A DNA stretch of 64,000 nucleotides. It comes from Erythrophleum ivorense. Taxonomy: Eukaryota > Streptophyta > Magnoliopsida > Fabales > Fabaceae. The first letter of the stretch is position 1, and the number at the start of each line of letters is the position of its first letter. Below are positions 13,060 to 22,796 of the stretch, piece by piece. Below the pieces are notes generated by a model that ran no database searches, had not been told where the DNA came from, and saw only the letters and a list, made by a program, of their open reading frames with translations. The stretch lies in NCBI GenBank assembly GCA_026724425.1, contig JAIUCV010000003.1, forward strand, positions 45,409,283-45,473,282, read 5' to 3'. Both the position numbers and the translations under genes were made by a program.

Positions 13060-13403
13060 AAAATGCAGAATCTTTGACGCCTCTTGGATTCATAAGTCTC
13101 TCCATTTTCATGCTTTTATTCGTTGCCTTTGCTAATGTGATTTGAACAATGAATTCTAACTGCTAGAATTTTTGCTTGTTAATGTTTCTGGCATGGAAAT
13201 TATGGAATAAAGCCAACATTATTCCACTCATAGAGCCACAAATATATGATCCAAGCTTTCACAAGGATATATTGAGATGCATAGTAACATATTGGTGTTC
13301 TGTATGTGCAAGAAGTCAAGAACTTGCAAGAAATAGGCCCATTATGGCTACTACAATTTCGATGCTTCATGTCATCTACTGCAAAGCCAACTCAAGGCTT
13401 TGA
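13060..13403 (+). pseudogene. SRK-1 end of kinase domain: exon tail, intron and final exon
   Basis: Near 13070-13096 the text encodes a degenerate SLTPLGF followed by ATAAGT. The equivalent point in SRK-3 (57300-57327) reads FTLLGF followed by GTAAGC, a canonical donor, so the donor is mutated here. After a short intron (about 95 bp) the last exon opens at 13191 with AWKLWNKANIIPLIEPQIYD, then ILRC and ELARNRPIMATTISML. This is kinase subdomain XI with its conserved arginine (NRP). A frameshift after SML shifts the proline-rich tail, which is still visible as TAKPTQGF. The frame closes at 13403. Confidence 0.85.
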
Positions 13404-13490
13404 TAAATTATCCCCATATATACTTTAACTGTTAAAAATTATGAAAGAAGATAGTGCAGTGGTTTATATTGTTGGTCTTTCAATTCGAGA

Positions 13491-14880
13491 GGCAGTTTAA
13501 CTTTTAAGCATTGCTTCTGTATCCATTTAGTTCTAGACTTTTGATATGTTCGTTGTCCTCAATTTATATTTATGGTTATGTCCCAATGTCATGTTTAAAC
13601 TGAAAATGCAAGGTTTGCTTTCTATGTTGGTTTCACTCACCATCTGTGTTACTATACTGTTGGATTCTTTCTAAATGTGGGCATAATACTATTTATTAGA
13701 AATGTACTTTACCAGCTAAAATATCTGTTACATATTTCATTGTTTTTACCTTTTCTGTCGATTTAGGATTTAAACTCTGGAGAGAAAATGCAAATTGCAA
13801 CTATTCTACTATATTCATTACGTATTCACATTATAAGCAATTAACTATGAGAAAGAAAAATGCCAGCAACTAGAAGCTCAAGCTTGACTGAAAAATAGGT
13901 GGAACTCAGGATGTGACTGTTGGGAGTGCAAGGTTCAATTACATAAAGTGTCCAAGTGAGCTGCTGTCTTGGGAATTTTCCACCATAAAAATTCATATAC
14001 TAGATCGAAGATGACATACAATCCAAGTAATGGGGTTAGAGAAAAAATATATATTTCTATATCTGTCCAAATTAAGAAAGATTGGGGATCTCTCAAAGTT
14101 ATGTGTTTAATGTTATATGTTCATCATGCCAAAGAAAAATATAGAAGTGAGAAGACAAAAGGGAAGGGAGGCCAAAGTCTTCATCTGGAGAATATTAGAA
14201 CTAGAACTAAGAAGGATCTATAGCTATGAAAAGGTTTTGATATTGCTGGCAGAACTTGCTCGTCAAACCAGCTTTTTCAGGAATAGTGCATGAAACATTG
14301 GCAAGTGATTCTAGGTTTTAGCTTTGAATCTAACTTTGTTCACTATATGATTGGCTATGGCTTTGCCACTTGAGGCTATAGTATGACTCAAGGGTTGGGT
14401 TGTTAGCCCATTAAATGATACATAGTTTGAAAACTTGGCAAGATAATAGTCCTGTGAGCATCAGAGCATTGAGAGGACTGAGAAGGACACCCTCTGGTGT
14501 GCCAATTATTATGTCCCGGTCTTCACAATGTTAGAAGAAATGAATGAAACTACAAGTGTTTCAAAATTTCAACAGCTCTCTTTTTTCTAAATGTCAATTC
14601 ATCTTTTCATTTATATATCAGATTGTAACTAGTGATTTTTGCATAGACTTATTCTACGTAGATGATAAGATTGAGTTGAAAAGAATGTCTTTGTTTTTTA
14701 TTGACTTATCATGCCCATCATTGTCACATTAAGTGCCCAATTACATAGACAGTCACTACCAGCCAAGTATGTGAAATTGGTTATGTGAATAAAGCGAAAC
14801 CTTTTTATTTTGTTGGTCTTAGGAGATATCATTTTAAAATCAAACCAAAAACTGTCATTATTTAATAACTATAGAAAACT
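13491..14880 (+). repeat. 3' flank block of the SRK array, copy 1
   Basis: From TTTAACTTTTAAGCATTG onward this region matches 45114-45975 at high similarity over several hundred bases (GTGGGCATAATACTATTTAT, then the TTACGTATTCACATTATAA segment, then ATTAAGAAAGATTGG). A shorter, more diverged copy lies in the intron after SRK-3 kinase exon 6 (57320-57545). The block tracks the receptor-kinase genes and is best read as duplicated 3' or intronic flank. The open frames inside it (13969-14223, 14544-14732) are not conserved as frames between copies. Confidence 0.75.
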
Positions 14881-16228
14881 CTCTCGTGACCTTTTGTTTT
14901 CGTTGTTTTGACTAATCGTTAAAAATGATATTTATTATAAATTAACTTTTAAGATATGTGAGATTTTCATAGCTATGTTGATTTTTTTTAATACAACGAC
15001 AAATGTTACATTAACAAGAGAAATTGCCAAAATTAAGGGAGAGGGGAAATTGAGTAATTTGATCTAGCTCACTCATGTCACGATCCAGCAACGTGATTGT
15101 TAAGTTGAATTTTTAATAAAAAATTTTAATCCAATTCGTCCACTTTTTTTGAATATGTTGAAATGTTCAAACACCCTGAAGTCCTAAACCAATTCGCCAG
15201 TTGATTCTCTGCACTTCCTCCAGGGCATGCACTTTTGTCCAAATCTCTCTTTGTATTATTCCCCTATAAAACCGTGTCCAATGGTTCAGACTTCAGATTA
15301 AATATCAATTAAAAAAAAGATTAAATAATCCCTCAATTATTTGGTAACAAGTGGGTTGGGGTCCACTAAGAGCAGTCCGAATCTTTCTCCGCAGAAGCTT
15401 TAGATGATAAACTCAGGAGGATCTGAAAGGTTAAGACTTGTTTCCCTTAAATTCGTTGACTTTTCTTTTTATCTTGTGTATGATTGTTGTTTTGATTTCA
15501 TCTCACTCTTTTTTTAAAAAAAAAAAACACCATCTCTATTCGTGTATTATTACATCCTTTCCAAATTGGGCAAAGTAATAATCAAAGAACACTATTATTT
15601 CTATTATTAGTATTATAGCACGAAAAATAGGAAAGATCTCCACTAGTTATAAAAGCGTAGGGTTGGCCATACCATAGAAGCATAACCAATTTACCTGTTG
15701 ACTTGGGCGATTATTGTTTTAAGGTAAATTGTTGCAAAAAGGTTTATTATCTAATTAGCTGTGCAAGTTCTGTCTCCTGCTTCTCTTGAGAAGAGGTTAT
15801 AATAAACTACAAAGAAAGAAAGAAGGAACCGAAAAAAAAAAAAAAAGAATGTCTACTCTCAAATTTTTTCATAAAAATTCTGATAATAAATATTTAAACA
15901 ATTCTACTTATTATATGAAAACATCACATTTTTAATTAATTTGGGACATTAGCATACTCTACAAACACCATCTTCAACAAAGGCTGAAGTAGAAGAGTGT
16001 TAATGAGAAATCTGATTTGCTGGAAAGAGGATGGCAGTACATATATATTTTCTTTGATTTGAACTTTGCTGATGTCTTTGGTTGGAATTTAAACTCCCAA
16101 GTTAAAATGCGCATTGCAAGCCTTTTCCATTTTCACCGCCTATTCACATTAGTAGCAATTAGCTTGAAAAGGGACCCTTTCTTGTATTGTATTATATGTA
16201 ATAAGAGAGAAATAAAAAGCTATAGAGA
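14881..16228. other. Spacer between SRK-1 and SRK-2, no gene recognised
   Basis: AT-rich with A and T runs. A weak match to the 3' flank block occurs near 16060-16170 (GGAATTTAAACTCC and CCTATTCACATTAGTAGCAATTAG), suggesting a partial extra duplication just before the SRK-2 upstream block. No open frame with family features. Confidence 0.4.
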
Positions 16229-16988
16229 AATAATGCATTCACAGGATAAATTAGATTCAAAAGAAAATAGATAGAAATGAGGGACGATTTTGGACAAGGA
16301 TTGAAAAAATGTATACTACCGTGATCACATAAAACATAGAGTCTTCAACGTAGTGCCCCACGATAAGAAGAACGATAGTGCACCTTGATTATAGTCATAG
16401 TATGTCATTATACGGTAATGACTCAGGTCACAGAGCATAGGGTATCAATCTCTATCTCGGTTGGCGGGTTAATGAAGAAATATGCTTTACGCCAAACGTT
16501 GTTTTTTCTAAATTAGGTGAATAATCACGCGAATTCCAGAGACCACAGCTAATAACATCTTTCTATGGCTCAAATCCCACGTAAAATTAAGACTAGTTGA
16601 AAAAAGAAAAAGTAGACCCACTTAGCCGGCTTTTGACTCCAGAGCACCAGCCAACACCCAAGAACTAGGGTTTGAATCACCTGCCTCGGAGGAGACACAT
16701 TATTTTAACCTGTTGTGCTTAAAGCTCCACCCTCCGAGAGGCTTCAAGTCCCATATAGAAAATATGTATCTGTTCGTGTACATAAGCATACATTTGCACT
16801 GTTTGGATATCTCCTGGTTTTTTCATCAGTGTTTGATTTAAGAAACAAAAGCAAGTCGATGTTTGAGATACAAAAATCTCTAACGGAATTAGTATATTTG
16901 GTTTTCTGTTTTACGAGACGAGATGCTAGATTCCTTATATGACAATCTTGTAAAGGCGTGCTGCAATTAAGGACTGCCCCTTCAAGTC
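16229..16988 (+). promoter_or_regulatory. 5' flank of SRK-2, copy of the SRK-1 upstream block
   Basis: Collinear match to 1369-2068, ending at an ATG (16989) in the same context (TTCAAGTC). It retains GTCATAGTATGTCATTATAC at 16395 and the CTCCGAGAGGCTTCAAGT segment at 16731. It carries about 100 bp of extra sequence (16440-16560) relative to copy 1 and lacks the 17-bp palindrome. It shows that a second gene of the same type once began here. Confidence 0.75.
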
Positions 16989-17021
16989 ATGGAATTTAGT
17001 TCACTTCGAAACTTATTACCT
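16989..17021 (+). pseudogene. SRK-2: truncated first codons of a second S-receptor-like kinase
   Basis: The ATG at 16989 is followed by MEFSSLRNLLP, the counterpart of MGFSSLQNLLP in SRK-1. Homology breaks at about 17021, after CTTATTACC, in the middle of the signal peptide. Nothing downstream resembles lectin, PAN or kinase sequence until SRK-3 at 47 kb. The gene was cut at its start codon region by rearrangement or insertion, and its 3' flank reappears at 45114. Confidence 0.8.
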
Positions 17022-17569
17022 ATAGCAACATACATGATCCAGTATGAAAAAATTAGCAAAGCTTAAACTCACATGGGTCGTTTCAAGATCGTTCTTCCAT
17101 CAGAAGGCATAACAACTAAGAAAGAAGCAATATCAGAATGAGAAACAAAAAATCTGCAGAGCATTCATTATGATCAAATATACAACAAAAATCCACTTTA
17201 GACATAATTTACTTCAGGCCAACCATTAGAATTAAATCATCTGTAAATTGGCATAGTCCATAGCAAGCCATACCTGAAACCCAGATCCAAGGACTAAGAC
17301 TGATGGTGGGTCACCACAATAAAGCCGAAAAGAAATACAACCATGATCTGCAAGTTATTTATTGATTTAATGCATTATAATATTAATATTTAATAGCAGA
17401 GGCTTATACCCCAAACAATATTTTTATAATGCTTTCCAGTTTCCACACTTTTGTTCTCCCATTTTGTTTGATAAACACTTTAATCCCTTCCCAACTCACA
17501 TATTATGCATTAAATATTATAAAAGGGAAAACCCACCATAGGGCCTTGTCTTTCTCCCACCTATCACTT
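17022..17569. other. Unassigned segment with weak minus-strand exon-like pieces
   Basis: Between the broken SRK-2 start and the gypsy 5' LTR. On the minus strand, 17347-17274 is bounded by TTGCAG and GTATGG and is open for 24 codons (GCISFRLYCGDPPSVLVLGS). A second piece, 17153-17073, is bounded by CTCTGCAG and GTGAGT and is open for 26 codons (DIASFLVVMPSDGRTILKRP). Their reading phases do not join, so these may be exons of a dead gene or chance. I recognise no family. Confidence 0.25.
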
Positions 17570-17804
17570 TGATACGTGGATTTGCCTAGCTAGCTATTAT
17601 TCTGCTCTATTCCTTTGAATTGTTTCTGTCTTGTTAGTTGCTCTTCTGCTATGTTTCTGTTTCGTTAGCTGCTGACCTATAATTAGCGGATGGAAGGAGT
17701 ACCTTCTCTTATAGGATATAAATAAGAGAAGAGAAACTAGTCGTAGTTTTGTTGATTGAATTCTGAAATAAGACGTTGATATCAAGTACCAGGAATTTCC
17801 CACA
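17570..17804 (+). repeat. 5' LTR of the outer gypsy element
   Basis: Begins TGATACGTGG and ends CCCACA. It matches 24274-24516 through the segment GGAGTACCTTCTCTTATAGG and ATATAAATAAGAGAAGAGAA. ATATAAATA at about 17719 is a plausible TATA box for element transcription. It lacks 11 bp present in the 3' copy. The primer-binding site and leader expected after it are missing. Confidence 0.85.
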
Positions 17805-17805
17805 A

Positions 17806-19081
17806 CCTTTCAAGGACTAATGAACAAGGTCTTCAAACCCTTCTTAAGGATATATATTTTGGTGTTCTTCAATGATATTCTGGTTTATAGCTCCTCTTGG
17901 GAATCTCATTTACAGAACCTTCAAAGTACCCTGCAGCTGTTAAGTGAGAATGTGTTGTTTGCCAAAATGAGTAAGTGCATGTTTGAGGCCACTAGTATTG
18001 AATATTTGGGCCATGTTATTTCGATACAAGGAGTTACAGCAGATTACAAGAAAATAGAGGTGATGAAATCTTGGCCTACTCCATCAACAATCAAATCCTT
18101 AAGAGGATTGCTTGGCCTCATGGATTATTATAAATGATTTGTAAAGGATTATGGTTCCATTAGTAAGCCTCTAACAAATTTATTGAAGGGGGGAGCCTTT
18201 GTATGGAGTGACAAGGCTGAGATGGCTTTCAATAAGTTGAAAGAATGCTAAGGCTTCAACCTCTATTTTGGCACTCCTGACTTTTCTATTCCGTTCATTG
18301 TAGGAATTGATGCATCAAACATGAGAATGGGAGCTGTCCTCTCTCAAAAGGGCCATCCTATAGCCTTTTTAAGCAAAGCTTTCTCTCATACCAAACACCA
18401 TCTGTCAACCTATGAAAAGGAGTTGACTGCTATTATGTTTGCTGTCCAAAATTGGAAGCAATATCTTTATGGCAGACCCTTCAGTATTCTAACTGATCAT
18501 CTTCCCTTGAAGCATCTCTTGGAACAAAAATCAGTGACCCTAGAGGAGTTTAATTGGGTTAATAATCTTTTGGGGTTTGAAGTATGAAATTGTTTTAGAA
18601 AGGGAAAGGATAACCCTTTCAATCTTCTTGTTCTGCTATTATTTCTATGATCTCAAGCTTAACTAATTGAATTAAGGCCTCTTGGCAATCTAATGCTATG
18701 TTAAGAATGTTGATTGCTGATTTGGAAACAGACCTACACTCCCATCTGAAATTTACTTGGGAACACCATCTTTTGATGCAAAAGGGTAAACTGGTGGTGG
18801 GAAATGATAGATCGTTGAGGCTTCAACTGCTACAACATTTATAAGAGGTTTATAGGAGTTTTTTATTGGAAGGGCATGGAGAGAGAAGGGAGAGAATTTG
18901 TAAGGGAGTGTGAGACTTACCAACGTTACAAGTATGAAACAGTAACTATGCCTGGACAGTTGCAACCCTTCCCTATTCCTGCCAATATATGGACTAACCT
19001 CAGAATGCCTTCTTTTGTGGGATAGCCAAAATCTCATAAAAAGATAGTCATCTTGGTTGTAGTGACCAGATTGAGCAAAGG
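17806..19081 (+). pseudogene. Outer gypsy pol, part 1: RT (partial), RNase H, start of integrase
   Basis: Starts abruptly inside reverse transcriptase (FQGLMNKVFKPF). The catalytic box reads FFNDILVYSS, so the first of the two catalytic aspartates (usual FxDD) is asparagine at about 17871. Then come YLGHVIS and the thumb region, ending at a stop near 18136. RNase H sequence runs 18300-18587 (GIDASNMRMGAVLSQKGHPI, TDHLPLKHLLEQ). An integrase zinc-binding remnant lies at 18760-19030 (FYWKGMEREGREFVRECETY). Stops and frameshifts occur between the domains. The integrase core is cut at 19086 by the nested element and resumes after 23257. Confidence 0.9.
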
Positions 19082-19086
19082 CAGTT

Positions 19087-19545
19087 TGATGAACCCCGTA
19101 GCCTTAAAGGCAGAATTTATGAGAGAAGGAAGAAGGCTAATGAGACCCATAAATGGGAAAGGTTTGTGTTAGAAAGAAAAGGGATGCAGGCCCAAGGGCT
19201 GAGGTGGCAACTGATGGACAAAAAGGGAATTAGCTCTAGGGTAACTAATGTTGTTGTTTAGTGTGAGTGGAGAGAGAGAGAGAGAGGATGATGGTGTGTG
19301 TGAGTTGGTTATAAGGGAGTGGGTGGTGTCGGGAAAAAGGGGGGAATTTCTGAGGAATTAGAGGAGACCTGGCCTCTCAAAAGCCAATGGGTTTCCTTGT
19401 TTGGGAAGCTTACTTATCTCTTTATTTTTTTTTCTCTCTTAACTCTAGCTTTGTAACTCTGTATTTCTTCCATCTTCTCCTTCTTATCAAGAAAAGGAGG
19501 TGGTGATTTGCCATATAAACAATATTGAGTTGAAGGATTCCATCA
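19087..19545 (+). repeat. 5' LTR of the nested element
   Basis: 459 bp, starts TGATGAACCCCGTAGCC and ends GGATTCCATCA. It pairs with 22797-23252 (456 bp), with scattered substitutions and small indels. A GA microsatellite (about 19268-19287) is longer than in the 3' copy. CA and then the primer site follow directly. Confidence 0.92.
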
Positions 19546-19547
19546 CA

Positions 19548-19559
19548 TGGTATCAGAGC
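19548..19559 (+). other. Primer-binding site for initiator tRNA-Met
   Basis: TGGTATCAGAGC, the primer-site sequence common in plant LTR retrotransposons (complementary to the 3' end of initiator tRNA-Met), lies 2 bp after the LTR end. This fixes the element's orientation as plus. Confidence 0.92.
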
Positions 19560-19574
19560 GGTTGCATCTAGGGT

Positions 19575-19994
19575 ATGGTTGACACTAGAATGGAGAATCA
19601 AATGGATTCGCTAGAAAGGAATGTTGGTTTGTTGCAAAAAGAACAGAAGGAAATGAAAGAAGAACTAACAGCTATGAAAGCATCAGTGATGGAGCTACGT
19701 GATCAACTAGGTGAGATGATTAGTGATTTTAAGAGAGGCAAAATGGTAATTCAAACTCGGCACACAATACAAACAGAGAAGGCAAGAAACATTGATACGA
19801 AGACTCTTTGGGTAGAGATAAGAAGGGACAGGGTAGAGTTCAGAAAAATGATAAGGAAAGAAATTGAAGAAGAACAGCATTCGCCGATGAACGAACTTAA
19901 AGAAGAAGATGTGAAGTCAGAAGTCACCAAAGTTTTGGGGCCTATGAAGCTAATCCCAGTCTTTAACCTATCCACATCCAAGGAGATACATTGA
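19575..19994 (+). CDS. Gag-like N-terminal ORF of the nested element
   Basis: An open frame of 139 codons starts 15 bp after the primer site: MVDTRMENQMDSLERNVGLL. The opening MVDTR followed by a long coiled-coil-like segment rich in E, K, L and M (about residues 10-60) is typical of gag N termini in plant Ty3/gypsy elements. The usual retrotransposon-gag core and CCHC zinc knuckle are not seen before or after the stop at 19992-19994, so only the N-terminal part survives or was ever carried. Its acidic/basic alternation fits a multimerising structural protein. Function beyond that is not supported. Confidence 0.7.
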   Translation: MVDTRMENQMDSLERNVGLLQKEQKEMKEELTAMKASVMELRDQLGEMISDFKRGKMVIQTRHTIQTEKARNIDTKTLWVEIRRDRVEFRKMIRKEIEEEQHSPMNELKEEDVKSEVTKVLGPMKLIPVFNLSTSKEIH

Positions 19995-21275
19995 GAGAGG
20001 GGAGGAAAACCAATTTCCTTTGCAGCACTAGCTCCAAGCAGACCCACAAATATGATGAAGAGCAAAAACTTCAGGTGGTTGAGGTTGGGAAAGAAGAAAA
20101 TTCTTAAAGTGTCCTTATCAGATTTGATGCTACAAGTACATAGGAGAACAAATCAAAACCATTGATGGAGTTAGCAATCCTTGGTAATTATGAGTCTCTG
20201 AAGATCAGACCAACTCTTACCTTCTTAAGGTCCAAGGATGCACAACAAGAGATTGGAAAGGAATCACAAGGGAAGGAAGCGTTTTGAACATGCAAACAAC
20301 TACAGTCTTCATCAACAAAAAGAGAACAAGGAGGAGGAGGCGATGTGATGAACGAGAGCCTCTTAGATAGTAACAGGTCAGAGGTGGAAAGAAGATATCA
20401 GTCATACCTAACCCAAGACATCAAGGCTAAGGAAGGATTAGGCTGAAAAGGGACACAGGAAGCTTGGGCTCTTGAAAGGGCTAGAAAAATTAAATGGGGA
20501 AGAAGGCCCAAAGAGTTCTGGGAAGGCAAATTTAATCCTAGAGTGATTGGGTTCAGCATGACCCTATGCTGCCAACCCAAACCCGTAGCCCATATTAAAG
20601 ACAGTTACTGAATTCAAAGTTTGACAAGCCTCATGCATCTAGCTTATGCATTTGTGAACTACCCAATTGTTGCATTGGTGAAAAGAGGCCAAGCGTGTGC
20701 AACTTTTATTTGGAACAGATGTAGCGAATTTCAAGTAGTGGAAACTGGGGCAAGGCAAGCACACGCCCAACATCTTTCGGTGTGAACTCAATAACATGGG
20801 TGCAACTCCCATATGGTGCAGAGACAACGAGAAAGAAGGAATGCAAATTCTACTAGCTCAAGGAGGAAAAATTCGATACACACCTAATAGGAGTCATGGA
20901 TTTCAGATTCTGTCAATGGCCAATAAATGAGATGTTGATGACAAGGAGGACAAAGCTTTTGATCAAAAGATACAAGAAAAGGAAACAATACTGCATGCGA
21001 ATCCAAGCGTAGATCAGAAGGTTCTGAACCTTTTGTTGTTTGGTAACATTCGGGATCAAGAGGGGATATACACACTTGTAATGGTCCTCTTTGATGGGCC
21101 TGACCGAATTGAACCAGCTCTGACATGGCCTAGGGAATTTGATGAAGTAAATGAAATAGGCATCTTGGATGATGTAATTGTAAATGCTGTCTGCCCAATT
21201 TGTGAACCGTCACTTACACCTTCACTTTTGTTGACTGATGTCCCAAAAAGGGGGATGACTATGTCTATGAATTGA
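19995..21275 (+). other. Nested element interior of unknown origin
   Basis: Between the gag-like ORF and the captured ATPase. Short open stretches occur on both strands (for example 21033-21275 plus and 20884-21126 minus). No protease or RT motif (no DTG, no FxDD) is visible. Given what follows, this could be further captured host sequence too decayed to recognise. I assign no product. Confidence 0.4.
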
Positions 21276-22060
21276 AACTCAAGGCTGAGAAAGAGGTAGG
21301 TTGGGCAAGAAATCATTACTAGTCATCTTACTCACTTCCTTCCATTAAGGGAGAAGAACCATGCCTATCTTGTGAAAGTTTTAAAATTGCAATATCAAGA
21401 TTGAAGGAGTAAGATACCATACTAAGGAAGTTTTCCCTCTGTCTTAAGAATCTCGCAAAGAATGAGTATGAGAGCACCTTCATCTTAGTTGTTGTGTCTC
21501 CTAGTGAAATTGTGGTTGAGCTTGATAGCATAGGTGTTCTTGAAGATGTCAAAAAGGCACCAAGTAAGTGTGTCATTCTTCACATAAGAAGGCAAAAGCT
21601 TCTATTATGTGGAAACTTGTTGTGGCCCCTGCAAAGGAATATTTCTTTTCGGTCCTCCTGGAACAGGGAAAACTCTTCTAATAAAGGGCACTTGCAACAG
21701 AAGTTGGAGCAAATTTTATTAGCATAACTAGTTTAACTCTTACACAGAAGTGAGGTGGAGGTGCTGAAGAACTCACCATAGCCTTTTTCTCCTTCGCCAG
21801 CAAGCTTACTCCTATCATTATAATTGTTGATGAAGTTGATAGTTGTTAGGTATTCGAGGTGGCGTTTTCAAGGATGAGGCCGTTAGAAGAATGAGGAACA
21901 AGTCTATGGCAGCTTGGGATGGACTGAGGTCAAAAGAAAGCTGAAGAATCCTGACATATGTGAATTTATCTATTGCTGAAAATCAAATGAAGATTCTAAG
22001 AATATTTCTTGCTCAAGAAAATGTAGATCCTAGACTTTAGTTTGACAAACTTACTTTTAC
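21276..22060 (+). pseudogene. Captured fragment of an AAA+ ATPase gene
   Basis: Across three frames the order of segments matches the C-terminal AAA+ module of plant ATPases of the spastin/katanin/ATAD1-like group. These are: EKEVGWARNHY near 21285; SPSEIVVELDSIGVLEDVKK at about 21500-21555; the Walker A box FGPPGTGKTLL at 21648-21680; ALATEVGANFISI; AFFSFASKLTPIIIIVDEVD (Walker B) at about 21780-21840; DEAVRRMRNKSMAAWDGLRS at about 21868-21930; and VNLSIAENQMKILRIFLAQE at about 21960-22020. The segment between WDGL and VNL (AATNRPFDLDE region) is deleted. Stops and frameshifts make it non-functional. No intron is apparent across the whole stretch, which suggests capture from spliced RNA. Confidence 0.82.
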
Positions 22061-22423
22061 AAGAACTCTAGAACTAGCAGGGGCAACAACCAAGCATGGT
22101 GGAGTTGTCTACATTATTGGACTACTCTTGCCTTTAAGGGATGAAATTCCACTCTGGCAAAGAGTGATGGAAACTGCCTTGTTGGGGCAGCTTGTTAACC
22201 AAACAATGCATGGATCAACAGAGCCAACACAAACTACCCAAGAACACATGCATCTCAACAATTTGCATGTCCTACATAAATTAGCAACTAGTACCACATG
22301 TGCTGAAGCCATGGCAGCAACAAGCGAAGGAACGTCTCAAGTGGTTCCTTTGCTAACAAAAACTATAGGGTGGCAAGGTGGAAGCATATTAGCTCTTAAG
22401 ACCCTAAAACATGGGGTGACTAC
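22061..22423 (+). other. Sequence between captured fragments, unassigned
   Basis: Open on the + strand from 22128 (MPLRDEIPLWQRVMETALLG onward) as part of a 172-codon frame that runs on into the glycosidase fragment. No family is recognised in this part. It may be a third captured piece, or a diverged upstream portion of the glycosidase. Confidence 0.35.
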
Positions 22424-22662
22424 CTTTCTCAAAGACACCTTGAAGTTTAAAGGATTTGTCGTCTCTAATAGGCAAGATATTGACAAGAGTACAACACCAC
22501 TTGATTCAAACCACTCATACCCTGTCCAGATTACCATCAAGGCTGGCATTGATGCGGTGATGGTCACACACCAACACTTAAGAGTTCATTTGGGATTCTC
22601 CACCCACATTCAAAGACAATATCAATCCAATGGAGTGCATCAATGAGGCTATGGAGGGAATT
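22424..22662 (+). pseudogene. Captured fragment of a family-3 glycoside hydrolase (beta-glucosidase / exoglucanase type)
   Basis: The frame reads FLKDTLKFKGFVVSNRQDID, then SYPVQITIKAGIDAVMV. It then shifts frame to NPMECINEAMEGIL near 22618-22662. Plant cell-wall exo-beta-glucanases of family GH3 have the collinear segment ending in SDWxGID, followed by AGIDMVMV and IPMxRIDDAVxRIL. The catalytic nucleophile aspartate in SDW is replaced here (SNR), so the fragment could not be active. It is in the same sense as the retroelement and sits about 130 bp before the 3' LTR. It is too short to name the parent gene. Confidence 0.78.
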
Positions 22663-22796
22663 CTATTTCTACAATTCACTAGAAATTGGAACAGGTCACT
22701 AGGAATTGGATATTCTTGAGAAAACTGTGAAATTATTAAGGTGCAGCTTTCTATTTTCCAGCTTGAGGACAAGGTGAGGCTTGATAGGGAGGGAAA

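Larger units (their letters stand above)
2069..13403 (+). pseudogene. SRK-1: G-type lectin S-receptor-like Ser/Thr kinase pseudogene, discontinuous
   Basis: Family role (known): plasma-membrane receptor kinases with an extracellular bulb-type lectin, S-locus glycoprotein and PAN region, one membrane helix and a cytosolic Ser/Thr kinase. Seen here: ATG at 2069 after TTCAAGTC, shared with the SRK-2 copy; a signal-peptide-like leader (NLLPVILVLCGF); B-lectin at about 2150-2520 (FELGFFSPENTTKRYVGIWY, VIWVANRNRPL); S-locus glycoprotein part at 2560-3060; PAN part at 3140-3345 (NNCNCTAYAYDVGIGCMSW); membrane helix exon near 3444-3560; first kinase exon at about 3750-3957; last kinase exon at 13191-13403. 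Disruptions: a 1-bp frameshift near 2155, a stop after the B-lectin domain near 2557, a stop where SGCVRR is expected near 3054, loss of the middle kinase exons, and a frameshift near the C terminus. It is a pseudogene. Confidence 0.9.

Noticed and set aside
13969..14732. Two frames inside the SRK 3' flank block.
   Set aside because: The duplicated copy at 45114-45975 breaks these frames with indels, so the conservation is at DNA level, not coding.
20217..21576. Several minus-strand frames in the nested retrotransposon.
   Set aside because: They are antisense to the gag and ATPase fragments and have no recognisable product.
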